From CAZEYI01 sp964422855 (GTDB lineage Bacteria > Patescibacteriota > Gracilibacteria > Absconditabacterales > Absconditicoccaceae), in the NCBI GenBank assembly GCA_964422855.1, contig CAYRCS010000001.1, positions 28,611 through 92,610 on the forward strand: 64,000 nucleotides of DNA, read 5' to 3'. Below the pieces are notes generated by a model, which saw nothing but the letters and a program-made list of their open reading frames with translations, made no database searches and was not told the DNA's origin. Shown here one piece after another: positions 11,604 to 21,167 of the stretch. Every line of letters starts with the position of its first letter. The stretch's first letter is position 1. The position numbers were made by a program, and so were the translations under genes.

Positions 11604-11605
11604 GG

Positions 11606-12289
11606 TTATTTTCTGTTAATAATAATTTCAGAGACTTCGATATTTTTTGGAAGAGAATACAATTGTCGGACTAATGCTGCGACTTGTTCTGGGTCTATAA
11701 ATATAGATGTATTTTCATTGCCTGTAATGATACTCATCTGTTTTTGTCTGCCCTTTTTACCTGTATTACCTGGAGTTTCCATACCTCCTGGATGGACACC
11801 GATTACTCTACATTTTGTTTTCTTGAGCTCTACTTGGAGGTTCTCGGTAAATCATCTCAATCCTCGCTTGGCACTACTGTATGCTGTAAAGTGTTCGTAT
11901 CATTTAAATCAGATAGTTGCGCCTATATTGATAATGTCTGCTTCATTTTTTTTGATGTTTTTGATAAGTCAGGTTGTGAGTACTAATGGAGCCAATAAAT
12001 TTATTTTCATCGCTCGATCTGCGCTATCGAAATCTATATCATCAATTTTTTCTGCTTTGCCATCACCTAAGTTATTTATCAAACATGCAAAGTCTGAGTG
12101 ATCTCTCTGTATCTCCTCTACTGCAAATTGCAGTCACTCTTTGGTTGTAAGATCTGTAATTATATGTGCAATATCGAGGTCAGACTTGGTTCTGGAAATT
12201 CATACCACATCACATCCATTTGCCAAAAATTGCTTAGCCAAAGCATATCCCAATCATTTACTTACTCCTGTGATGATAATTTTTTGCAT
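11606..12289 (-). CDS. Short-chain dehydrogenase/reductase (SDR)
   Basis: 227 residues, a classical SDR length. The N terminus IITGVSKGLGYALAKQF is the TGxxxGxG nucleotide-binding motif, with one of its glycines from TGA. LINNLGDG corresponds to the NNAG motif, INIGATIG with Ser replaced near the usual catalytic position, and YSSAKRGLRGF holds the YxxxK catalytic pair. HPGGMETPG follows, as in the family. The gene lies between aclB and aclA with a direct TAG-ATG junction on one side and 2 bases on the other, an unusual insertion between two subunit genes. The substrate is unknown. Confidence 0.88.
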
Positions 12290-13477
12290 CTAGAGTTTGA
12301 TATTACTAAATATCTCTGTCAGATAATGATCTGCATCTTGGATGACATAAGGAATCTTGTTTTTTTCACAGACTTTTGCGATCATCGCAAGGCCTTTGAT
12401 ATCGTTGATACCTCCACGACGAGCGAGGATATGGATATTTTTTTTACGAAGTTTGTCGGCATATTCGTCTATCAGATCTGCGAATGGTTTACAGAGTGCA
12501 TCGATACGTGTGAAGTTGGCTATTCATCAGACAAGGCAGAGATACTGCTTCTTGGCTGTATTTGCTAGCATCAAATCCAAGATTGTTTTCACATACGCTC
12601 TATTGCTATCTTCGTCTGGGTTCCCTGATAATTCACCATAGTTGGCTACTTCATCGAGCAGTCATTTGTTGGAAAGGGTATCCATCGTGATCACGGACGC
12701 TCCTCCACCTCATAAGATAAGTCGGATACGACCCGTGGGATTGATGATAGTGAGTTTGAGACTTGCGCCTGTTTTTTCGTCCACGGCAGCGATATATTCT
12801 TCTGCGGGATAGGATTGTGTGCCAAATGGCTTAACTCGGTCGATATGTTTTCGTTCTGGCTGTCTATATGTTTCGCAATTATCGACCTTTGCCACAGTGT
12901 CCAATAAATGAATGTTGCCTTTGGCATCAAAGACAAAAGGATTGATCTCAAGATACGCAAAGCCGTATGATCTGTATGCTTCCAATACCTTAATGACAAA
13001 ATCATGGAGTTTTTTGGGAACTTTGACGAGGTCTTTAGTGGTTAGTGAGGCGATTGGAGAAATTTGTATCTCTGTCACTTTGGACCAATTTTCCTCTACT
13101 TCTACGCCTCATTCGGTGCTAAAGTATATAATATCAGCGTCTCTAGTGGATTTGATAGCGAGATAGTACTCTTCCTGGTGTGGGACAAATGGTTCTACGA
13201 GGAAAGTATGGAGCTTGTCGGTCACTCCTTTGATAATGAAATTCTTGTTCGCATATTTCTGGACTCGTGCTGCGAGTCATTTGGCGTCTAATTTGACCCC
13301 AACCAATCATAATTTTCCTCTTTTACCAAACAGTTGATCAGGCTTGATAACCCGCTGTCAGGCTGGGATGGCTTTGAGATCTGCTGTATTTTGTACCAGA
13401 TACCCTTGATATTTTTGCCCCAGATGGGCGAACACAATCTTCTTGGCATCATATTCGCGGATGGCGACTTGAGACAT
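12290..13477 (-). CDS. aclB: ATP-citrate lyase, beta (ATP-grasp) subunit
   Basis: 395 residues, equal to AclB of bacterial two-subunit enzymes. It begins MSQVAIREYDAKK, like the AIREYDAK start of the family, has the ATP-grasp region with FVPHQEEYYLAIKS and AYLEINPFVF, and the C-terminal succinyl-CoA synthetase beta-like domain with LGGGGASVI, ANFTRIDA and ARRGGIND. Seven glycines or so are TGA, including LGGGG and VGGIAN. It is first in the reverse operon aclB-SDR-aclA-acetyltransferase. Plain succinyl-CoA synthetase beta is the alternative, but the AclA partner with a citrate synthase domain argues against it. Confidence 0.92.
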
Positions 13478-13542
13478 AGACCGTATTTTTAGTATAAATC
13501 ATACTTCCCATCAGCTATATCGTTTTGGGTATTTTTTACAAA

Positions 13543-13573
13543 TAAAAAAAAGCCGCACCACCGAAAACAGTGG
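13543..13573 (-). terminator. Terminator after the 45-aa gene
   Basis: Read on the reverse strand, CCACTG-TTTT-CGGTGG (one GU pair) is followed after six bases by a run of nine T (13543-13551 as A on the plus strand). Confidence 0.5.
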
Positions 13574-13604
13574 ATTGGCAAACAAATGTGTGTGCACAAA
13601 AGCG

Positions 13605-13742
13605 TTAAACTGCTTTCATGGTAGTGATGAGCTTCTGTGTACGATGCTCACCGTTTCTTTCGACAGGTACTCCGTTATCTAACCACTGACGAGTAGCTAA
13701 ATCATACGTGAGGTTAAACCTTGTTTTTGGTTTTTTTTTCAT
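13605..13742 (-). CDS. Small basic hypothetical protein, 45 aa
   Basis: ATG 13742 to TAA 13605. The sequence starts MKKKPKTRFNLTYD and is basic. It has no TGA codon and no family that I recognise. Support: a clean start after an AT-rich region, a stop, and a terminator-like hairpin downstream (13543-13573). It is divergent from the M23-like gene. A fragment of a ribosome- or nucleic-acid-binding protein is possible but not shown. Confidence 0.45.
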   Translation of the reverse strand: MKKKPKTRFNLTYDLATRQWLDNGVPVERNGEHRTQKLITTMKAV

Positions 13743-13879
13743 GGGTCCGATGATATATAATGTTATTTTATAATCAATATGTACTTTGTCAATCTGTTGT
13801 GCTTGGCGTATGGCCCAATTTCTACTCTTTGGAGGACCCCTGGAGTATAATAATGGTATATTTACTCATCATGGTCCTT

Positions 13880-15949
13880 ATGAAAACATTACGTATTGGT
13901 ATACTTATCGGGTTTATAGCCTCACAAATGCTCCAGCCTATGGTCTGGGCTACTGACATCAATGATGCGGATGTAGATCCTGCACTTATCCAGCAAGCCG
14001 TAAACTCTTCCTTTACTACTGAAGAACAAGCAACTGAAGTCGATGCTCCTACGGAGACGGCTATTGCTGATTATGAAGTAGAGCTCGATGAAGATAGTTT
14101 GGCTTTTGATGCGGATAGTGCCGCTAGCAAACTCAGAGATTTGCAAGCATCGGTTGATATCATCACTGAGCAGCTTTTCAAACTTGATGAACAACAAAGA
14201 ACCGAATCTGGATCTATCTCTGATAGCTATAGAGAAACCAGAACGGAGATCGTCAATGTGATCAATAACATAAAATCTACAACCAATGAAGTAGAACAAC
14301 TCCTCAGAAAGACTGCTATCTACCAAAAACAAATAGAAGAATTTGGTGCCAAAGTAACAGGAACAAGAGGTGACATAGCAAATCTCAAGATCTATCTTGC
14401 GGATTTCTCTGCAGCTTTGTACCAAGCACAACAGCATCTGTATACCGAAGATGGTAGCGAAATAGATGACGTCAAACTCATGATATACTCAGACAATATC
14501 GCTCGTACTATAGCAAATGACCAACTCATTACCTCTATGGTCAAAGAGATGACCGATGGTATAAATACTTTGGAAGTTAATGAAGATAAACAACTTGATA
14601 CACTCAAAAAACTCACACAACTCAGAAACCTTGCGAGAGCAAACATCTCTATATACAACCAAGAATTGGACAAGTTAGAACAAAAAAGAGACTATCTTGG
14701 ACAGTTTATGGAATTGTATCAAGGAGATACATTCCTCTCTCCAGCAGGTATTGACGAGATATTTCAAAATAGAAAATCTGTCTTTAAGGCAACCAATACA
14801 TTGTTGGACAATATAGAATCAAAAAAATATGGTGTTAGTTTTGATATCGCTGGATCATTGGCAAAACTTGCAGAAAAAGAAACAGATAAGCTCGAGCACG
14901 TGATTGCATGGCCAGTGTATCCTGTAGAAAAGATCAATACTTTCTTCTGAGATGAAAAATTTAGAGAAGACAATGGCTTCCCACACTGGGGAATCCAGAT
15001 AGAAGCTGCACAAAAAACTCCAGTCTATGCTGCTCGTGATGGTGTCGTATATCATGTGACCAATAATGACGGTATCGGTATTAACTGGATGATGGTCATC
15101 CACACTGACGGCTACGTCTCAGTCTATACCTATATGAATACATCTGTCGTAAAACCTGGTGACATAGTGCAAAGAGGACAATTGCTTGGCTATAGTGGTG
15201 GTGAACCTGGAACCAGAGGCGCTGGTTTTGTCTCTCCTGGAGCCAACCTTACCTTCTCTATCTATAGAGATGGCGAAGCCCTTGATCCACTCAAGTTATT
15301 GGATCTGGCAGTAGTAGCTGACAAAGACATGCTTCCTAATGAATATCACATCAAATTCCTCAGAGATAAATACGCAAGACCTATCGATATTACTGACTTA
15401 GCATTTGCTGAAGGAGAAACTACTGATGATAGAGCTATTGCATTCCTCAAGAGTTATGGAGTTGGTATCTATAGATCACTTACCTTCTGGAACAATGCAG
15501 TCAAAGATACCAACATCGATAGAGATGTAACTATCTGTATTGCCTTTGCCGAATCTACACTTGGTAGATATCTATCAACTGATGGTAATATCGGTAACGT
15601 CGGTAACAACGATAGATGAGATAGATTTGCCTTTGGTGGTGCATTGGCAGGTGCTAGAGCGATTGCTCAGACACTCAACAACCAACACTTGGGTGATTAT
15701 CATACCATCATACAATTATCTAGATACGGTAATGAAGATGGTAAAATCTATGCCTCATCTCCTATCAACTGGCAGACAAATGTTACGAAGTGTTTGTCGC
15801 AGATTAAATGATTTTATGCTCCAGAAGACTTCCCGTTCAGAACAGCCCCAAATCCAAATAAAGACAACATCCCTGAAAACGATACACCAGCCGCAGCTAA
15901 GTTTGATTGGGAACAAGTGAAAGTTGAAGGAAAACCTGTAAGCAAATAA
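13880..15949 (+). CDS. Secreted peptidoglycan hydrolase-like protein: coiled coil, degenerate M23, lytic-transglycosylase-like domain
   Basis: 689 residues from ATG 13880, chosen because it opens a signal peptide (TLRIGILIGFIASQM then VWA); longer in-frame starts exist. Residues ~60-340 are coiled coil, as in EnvC-type proteins. From ~365 an M23 fold is visible: HWGIQIEAA (His369), VIHTDGYVSVYTYMN, GQLLGYSG. Two zinc ligands of active M23 peptidases are changed: HxGxD is HWGIQ, and YxHL is YTYM. The C-terminal part around CIAFAESTLGRYL (Glu558) resembles a transglycosylase catalytic helix, with FAFGGALAG after it. Three TGA glycines are in frame. An EnvC/NlpD-like activator role is an inference from the missing ligands. 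Confidence 0.8.
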
Positions 15950-15954
15950 AAATA

Positions 15955-15981
15955 AAAAAGCACCCTGACCGGGTGCTTTTT
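15955..15981. terminator. Bidirectional terminator
   Basis: Stem AAAAAGCACCC (15955-15965) / GGGTGCTTTTT (15971-15981), flanked by A- and T-runs, so it can serve both the plus gene ending at 15949 and glmS ending at 15987. Confidence 0.85.
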
Positions 15982-15986
15982 ATATG

Positions 15987-17807
15987 TTATTTAACTGTTA
16001 CGCTCTTCGCTAAGTTTCTGGGCTTATCAATATCTTTGCCAAGATGGTCTGCGGTGTAGTATGATAAGAGTTGCCCTACGACCGCACCCAAGAATGGATA
16101 GAGCGCTTCGATTGTCTCTGGGATAGTGATATGTCGATCTGATACAATTTCTTGGTCTGAGATACTGAGTATTTTGCCTTTTCTTGCTTTAACTTCTTGG
16201 ATGGTCGAAAGATTTTTTTCGTACATCGCATCGTGTGGCACGAATACTATGGTTGGAATTTTTTCGTCGATCAATGCCAATGGCCCATGCTTGAGTTCTC
16301 CTGCCGGATAGGCTTCGGAGTGGAGATAGGTAATTTCTTTGAACTTCAAGCTAGACTCAGTAGCGATAGGAACATGATAATGTCTGCCGAGGAAGAAGTA
16401 GTCTTTGTATGCTGACAACTCTTCTGCTATAGATTTGATAGCATCGGTTTGATCGAGTATCTGTTCTATCAATGAAGGAATTTTTTCTAACTCGGTGAGT
16501 ATCTGCTCGTATTGTTGGTTGTCCAAATTTCTCTTGCGACCCAAGTAGAGAGCCAAGAGCAATATACAGGTAATCTGTGCAGTAAATGCTTTGGTCGATG
16601 CAACACCGATCTCTGCGCCAGCTCTCGTAAAGAGACCATGATCGGTCAGACGCGAAATGGTAGACCCAACAACATTGACTATACCAAACGTCTTGCCTCA
16701 CTTGGATTTAATATATTTGAGACACTCGATACTATCAGCGGTCTCGCCGGATTGAGAGATAAACACATAGAGCGTATCATCAGCAATATTGATATGTTTG
16801 TATTCATATTCGGATGCTATCTCGCAATACGAATCTACTCATACCAAATTTTGCATCCAGTATGTCCCCAATCGTCCTGCATTATATGATGTTCCACAAC
16901 CCACGAAAACGATCTTCTTGAATTGCTCATCCTGCATACCGTGAAATGCTTCGGCCATCAAAACATTTGTATCAAAATTGACACGTCACTTACAGATACG
17001 TCTGATGATAGCTGGTTGTTCAAATATCTCCTTGAGCATAAAGTGCTTGTAGTCACCTTTGGATGCTTGGAGAGCATCAATATCCATGATCTCAAAATTC
17101 TTTTTCATAGAGACTCCATTGGATTTGATGATATATTCGTTGCCTTGGACATGAACTAAGTCGCCGTCTTCCAGGAAGAACAATTGCTCTGCATAACCGG
17201 CTAATGCTTGTTTATCTGAAGAGAAGAAGAAATCGTTTTTGGCGTTATAACCAAAAATAAATGGACTACCCAGTTTTACCCCTATCATCTCACCTGGTGC
17301 ATAATCACTGACGATCAACATCGCATATGCTCATCTAATTTGTGTGAGGCATTTTTCTACTGTCTCGAGGAAGTTTCCTGTCCAGTTTGCATCGAGTAAA
17401 TTTGCAAATACTTCGGTGTCTGTCTCTCCGTAAAAAGCATATCCTTTGGCTATAAGGTCTTGTTTGAGTTTGTGATAATTTTCGATGATACCGTTGTGGA
17501 CGACGTAGAAGTGGCCATTTTTATCGTGGTGTGGATGGGTGTTCTCGTCCGTAACTCCTCCATGTGTCGCCCAACGCGTATGTGCGATACCCATCGTATA
17601 GTTGGCATCGTGTGGTACTTGTGCAGTGACTTTGGCAGCTAGGTTGGATACTTTGCCCACTGCTTTGAATGTTTTGATATCTGCAGCTTGATCAGATACT
17701 CGCATACCTGCAGAATCATAGCCACGGTACTCGAGTCTTTCCAATCCATGTAACAAGATCTTTTCTGCACTATTTTTGGCTCATTTATATCAAAATATAC
17801 CACACAT
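15987..17807 (-). CDS. glmS: Glutamine:fructose-6-phosphate amidotransferase GlmS
   Basis: 606 residues, normal for GlmS. The start is fixed by MCGIFGYKG, where Cys2 is the glutaminase nucleophile and two glycines are TGA. The glutaminase domain has GIAHTRWATHG and YVVHNGIIENY; two SIS domains follow with FVGCGTSYNAG and SQSGETADS, then TEIASTKAFT-like GVASTKAFTAQ, and the C terminus ends AKSVTVK. It makes glucosamine-6-phosphate from fructose-6-phosphate and glutamine, the first step to UDP-GlcNAc for peptidoglycan. No glmS ribozyme was recognised in front. The GNA1-like gene at 9376-9822 may act on its product. Confidence 0.97.
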
Positions 17808-17833
17808 ATATCGTTCATTATCCTAAATAAATA

Positions 17834-18334
17834 TTACAATCCCGGAAGCGTTGTTATCAAAAAATGCACTACTGGATCTACATCTACTCCATAGACCAGA
17901 GCTCATCATAATGCTCCTATATATGTCACTGCTATAAGTCCAATAACTGCTAGCACAATATGGAGATATCGTTTTTTGATGTATGTAATAAGAAGATCAA
18001 GATAGTGTGTGACTTTATATTTTTGTATAATACTATCCCATCTCTGTACAATATAATCCCATACATATATAGCCGCATTGATACCAAATACTATCGTAGT
18101 TATATTCGCAAATAGTTCATGCATTTCGAGTAGATCTGTTTCTCCGATCTGATCTGCTGCCATTTCACCTGTACTCAAATCAATTTGTGCACCTATTCGT
18201 CCAGCTACAAGCAATACTGTCTTCACAAGATGCCATGGTGAATCAATATCTTTTTTGGGAGTACATACTTCGATCACAACATATAAGACGAAAAATGCGA
18301 TAGGGAAATGTACAAATAATGGATGGATATTCAT
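17834..18334 (-). CDS. DUF2231-like membrane protein
   Basis: 166 residues. It begins MNIHPLFVHFPIAFFVLY, the typical HPxxVHFPIA start of DUF2231 membrane proteins, so the ATG at 18334 is preferred over an in-frame upstream ATG at 18376. Several hydrophobic segments (~8-30, ~45-60, ~80-100, ~125-150) predict three or four membrane helices. Two consecutive TGA glycines sit near residue 143. Family members are often found with electron-transfer genes; here the neighbour is a secreted CxxC protein. Confidence 0.75.
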
Positions 18335-18359
18335 ATCTATAGATAATGAATAAAAATTA

Positions 18360-18920
18360 CTACAGTGGACATGCAAATGTCTTTGCTAACTCCGTCAATG
18401 GCTGTTGGCCAGGGCTATTGATTCACATGCCGACTCGCGTTGGATAACCGGTAACCTTGGCGGCCTGACATTGTCATGGAGAAAGATCGCAATCGACATA
18501 ACGAATCGATGCAAATGCATCGCCAAATAATTTCTTCTGGTTTTGGCAGTGCGGACATCGTTCGGTACCATACATGATTACCCCTTTTTGGGACAAACAC
18601 AAGGCCAATGATTCTGCCTGAAAAATGTCAGCTACCGACTGGAGTATTGCTCTTGTGCGATAATTAAATGTAAGTTTGGGACCCTGCTCGATAGTACGCA
18701 CTAAGGCAACAAGTGTTTGTTTTGTTGTGTCTGTTTTGGAAGCGATTCTGGAAGCAATCATATCTGCAAAAGTATGATCTGATTCAGATAATACATAAGA
18801 ATCTATACTTGTTTGGATGCATTTTTTTTGTTGGTCTCCTTGGAGAGTTGGGCAATCAGTGGCATAGGACAATCCCGGCAGAGCAATCAATGCCAATAGC
18901 ATAAGAAAAATCTTTTTCAT
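18360..18920 (-). CDS. Secreted thioredoxin-like protein (CPHC)
   Basis: 186 residues. A signal peptide is clear (MKKIFLMLLALIALPGLSYA). The N-terminal domain has a conserved pair of Cys (DCPTLQG and KKC). The C-terminal thioredoxin-like part reads MYGTERCPHCQNQKKLFG, then YVDCD, then VTGYPT with the cis-Pro strand; this order matches the thioredoxin domain of VKOR/DsbA-like oxidoreductases. Two TGA glycines occur near the end. It would act outside the cytoplasmic membrane on thiol or disulfide chemistry and overlaps no neighbour. Confidence 0.8.
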
Positions 18921-18940
18921 CGATCCTAGGGATATAAAAC

Positions 18941-20416
18941 TTATCTAGTGATGTTGAATCCGTTTGGTGTATCTTCGATATACCATCACTGCTGTGCGAG
19001 ATTTTCTCTGATCATATCGGCAAGTTTGTAGTCTTTATTTTTCTTGGCTTCGACGCGTTCTTGTGCCAATGCAGTAATTTCTGCTGGTATCACGAGCTCC
19101 TCTGCTTCTTCAAACAATCCGAGCTTCAAAACATTGTGTTCCCATCGTTCTAGTACGACAAACAATTCTTCTATATCAAAGTTGAGGATATCTTTACTCG
19201 CAACTCACAAATGATAGTGGATATGTGCTAGTGCATTTGGTGAGTTGAGATCGTCGATATATTCGGTGATAAGTTTTTGGTGGAGTTCTTTGACAAAGGG
19301 ATCAAGCAATTGTTCGCTCAATAATTCTGCAGACAATGTAAGCAAACTAGATCCCATCGATCACTTCTTGTCTTTGATGAGTGATTGTATTTTTTGCTTG
19401 AGATTTTTTCTGGTGCTTTTGGCAGCTTCGAGATGCTCTCGAGTGAAGTCTTGAAAACTACGATAGTGTGCGCTAAGGAAAAAATAACGCAGATCCAATG
19501 CATCAAATCATTTTTTTTCTAATCAGGGAAGACTGAGATCGTCGCCCGCTGATTTTGATACTTTTTTGCCGTCGATATTGAGAAACTGTGAATGCATCCA
19601 GTAATTGACCCACTTATGCTTATGTGCAAATGAGCATTCGGACTGAGCTATCTCGTTGGTGTGATGGATGGATATATGATCTACCCCTCCTGTATGGATA
19701 TCAAAATGATCGCCAAGCGTGGCTTGCGACATGGCGCTACATTCTATATGCCAACCTGGGAATCCTTTGCCTCGTGGAGATTCTCGTTCCATCTGTCTTT
19801 GTTCACCGACTGGAGAAAATTTCCAGAGTGCGAAATCTGTAGGATTTTGTTTGCCTGCGTCGTCTACTCTCTCACCAGAGCTCAATCATTCGAGGTGTTT
19901 CTTATAATTTGGTCACATGAGTTTGCCGTAGTCATCGATCTTGGCTGTATTCATATATATACCGTCTCCGTCAATTATATAGGTCAATCATTTATCGACC
20001 AAGGTCTGGACGATCGCTATCTGTTCGGGGATGTAATCAGTTGCTTTGGGGTGTTGGTCGAACGATATATGCAATTCGGTCAAATATTTTTTGAAATTTT
20101 CTTCATATTTCTTGGCTATATCTCGTGCGGACAATCATTCGCGACGAGCGCCTTTTTCCATCTTGTCTTCACCATGATCACCATCGTCCGTGAGATGTCC
20201 GACATCAGTGATGTTCATCACATGCTTCACGTTGTATCCACAGACATGTCTGAGCACATCTCCCAAAAGTCCACAAAAAGCAAAATATCTCAGATTACCC
20301 ACATGTGGATCACTATAGACGGTAGGTCCACACGAATAGACGCTAACGAGCTTGGGATCAATAGGTGTAAACAGTTCCTTATTACGAGTGAGTGTATTGT
20401 AGATCTGGAAGTCCAT
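18941..20416 (-). CDS. cysS: Cysteinyl-tRNA synthetase
   Basis: 491 residues, a usual length. The class I HIGH motif appears as SDPHVGN after YSCGPTVY (zinc-binding Cys in SCGPT), KMSKS as KVSKS in [14 protein letters not shown], and GWHIECSAM and the [13 protein letters not shown] zinc region are present. TGA supplies glycines at REGLSA and LPGLEK. The C-terminal anticodon region ends FNITR before TAA. It charges tRNA-Cys. The stop lies 20 bases before the start of the secreted CxxC gene, so the two may be co-transcribed. Confidence 0.96.
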
Positions 20417-20496
20417 GATGATGCATATATTAAATATATGTGGTATATATAGATATGGGGTGGGGAAATGCTAGGATTTTTTTCTCTAATGTTTTG

Positions 20497-20524
20497 AGCT
20501 CCCTACCAAAAAGTAGGGAGCTCA
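20497..20524. repeat. Perfect inverted repeat, 11-bp arms
   Basis: GAGCTCCCTAC (20497-20507) and GTAGGGAGCTC (20514-20524) around CAAAAA. There is no T-run on either side, so a simple Rho-independent terminator is not supported. It marks the edge of the TGA-free island, between cysS and the 129-aa gene. Confidence 0.7.
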
Positions 20525-20538
20525 GTTAGATAATACAT

Positions 20539-20928
20539 CTACAGCTTCAGGAAATAGCCGCCATATCGAGTTTGTATAAATCTTAACTTCTTAAGATACA
20601 CACATAATTCGATAAACAGTTCTGCTTTTGCAAGAGATCCTGTTTTTTCCTCTAATTCTTGCTCAAGCTGCCATCTATTAAGAGACGATTTAGGAATTAG
20701 AGAGGCCAGTGCGGCATCTACCTCGTCTGATAATGCAATAGCCGCTTTGTGGTCCACAACAAATGTTTTTGGTCTGGGAGATAGCCAGTGCCAAATATGC
20801 CACCAACGCTTAGGAGGCAATGTAAACAAATTTGAGGATACGGTGATGGTTTCTGCTGTGTGGGATTGGCCTTGGCCAGCTTCCCATATAGCTGTTTCGA
20901 TTTTTTTTAGTAAATTCTTCATAGGCAA
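20539..20928 (-). CDS. Hypothetical protein, 129 aa, probably acquired
   Basis: Starts MPMKNLLKKIE (an internal ATG two codons in is an alternative) and ends with TAG. Residues ~40-60 are rich in Trp (PKRWWHIWHWLS); the C-terminal half is helical with a YGGYFLKL tail. No family is recognised; the helical C terminus could be a winged-helix-like fold, but this is a guess. There is no TGA codon, and Leu codons avoid CTC, which the surrounding genes favour. It is divergent from the transporter and shares its atypical composition. Confidence 0.65.
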   Translation of the reverse strand: MPMKNLLKKIETAIWEAGQGQSHTAETITVSSNLFTLPPKRWWHIWHWLSPRPKTFVVDHKAAIALSDEVDAALASLIPKSSLNRWQLEQELEEKTGSLAKAELFIELCVYLKKLRFIQTRYGGYFLKL

Positions 20929-20987
20929 TGTTTTTGTTTAGTATGCTGAGTGTACACATAAAATGTTATGTTTCAATACATATTTCA

Positions 20988-21015
20988 TTGACTTTTATCT
21001 TGTTTTGACTATAAT
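20988..21015 (+). promoter_or_regulatory. Sigma-70-like promoter of the transporter gene
   Basis: TTGACT (20988-20993), 16-bp spacer, TATAAT (21010-21015). The leader to the start at 21168 is about 145 bases and holds an inverted repeat at 21067-21105. Confidence 0.7.
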
Positions 21016-21066
21016 ACGTTTTGGTCAGATGGTCCTTAACAGATTTATCACAAAACTCCTGATATT

Positions 21067-21105
21067 GCGCTTGGCAATGTTATGGTTTTATTAAACGCCA
21101 AGCGC
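21067..21105 (+). promoter_or_regulatory. Inverted repeat in the transporter leader
   Basis: GCGCTTGGC (21067-21075) and GCCAAGCGC (21097-21105), a perfect 9-bp stem with a 21-base loop, followed by AAAAATC rather than T. It lies in the 5' leader and could be an operator or an RNA element; nothing here shows what binds it. Confidence 0.55.
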
Positions 21106-21167
21106 AAAAATCATTATAAAAATAACCAGGGATCTACAAATCTCTACAAAAAACAAAAAGAAAAATT

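Noticed and set aside
17808..17833. glmS ribozyme
   Set aside because: The space before glmS is only ~26 bases to the next gene and has no ribozyme-like core.
19661..20452. 263-codon plus-strand frame opposite cysS
   Set aside because: cysS has all its motifs on the other strand; this frame has no family resemblance.
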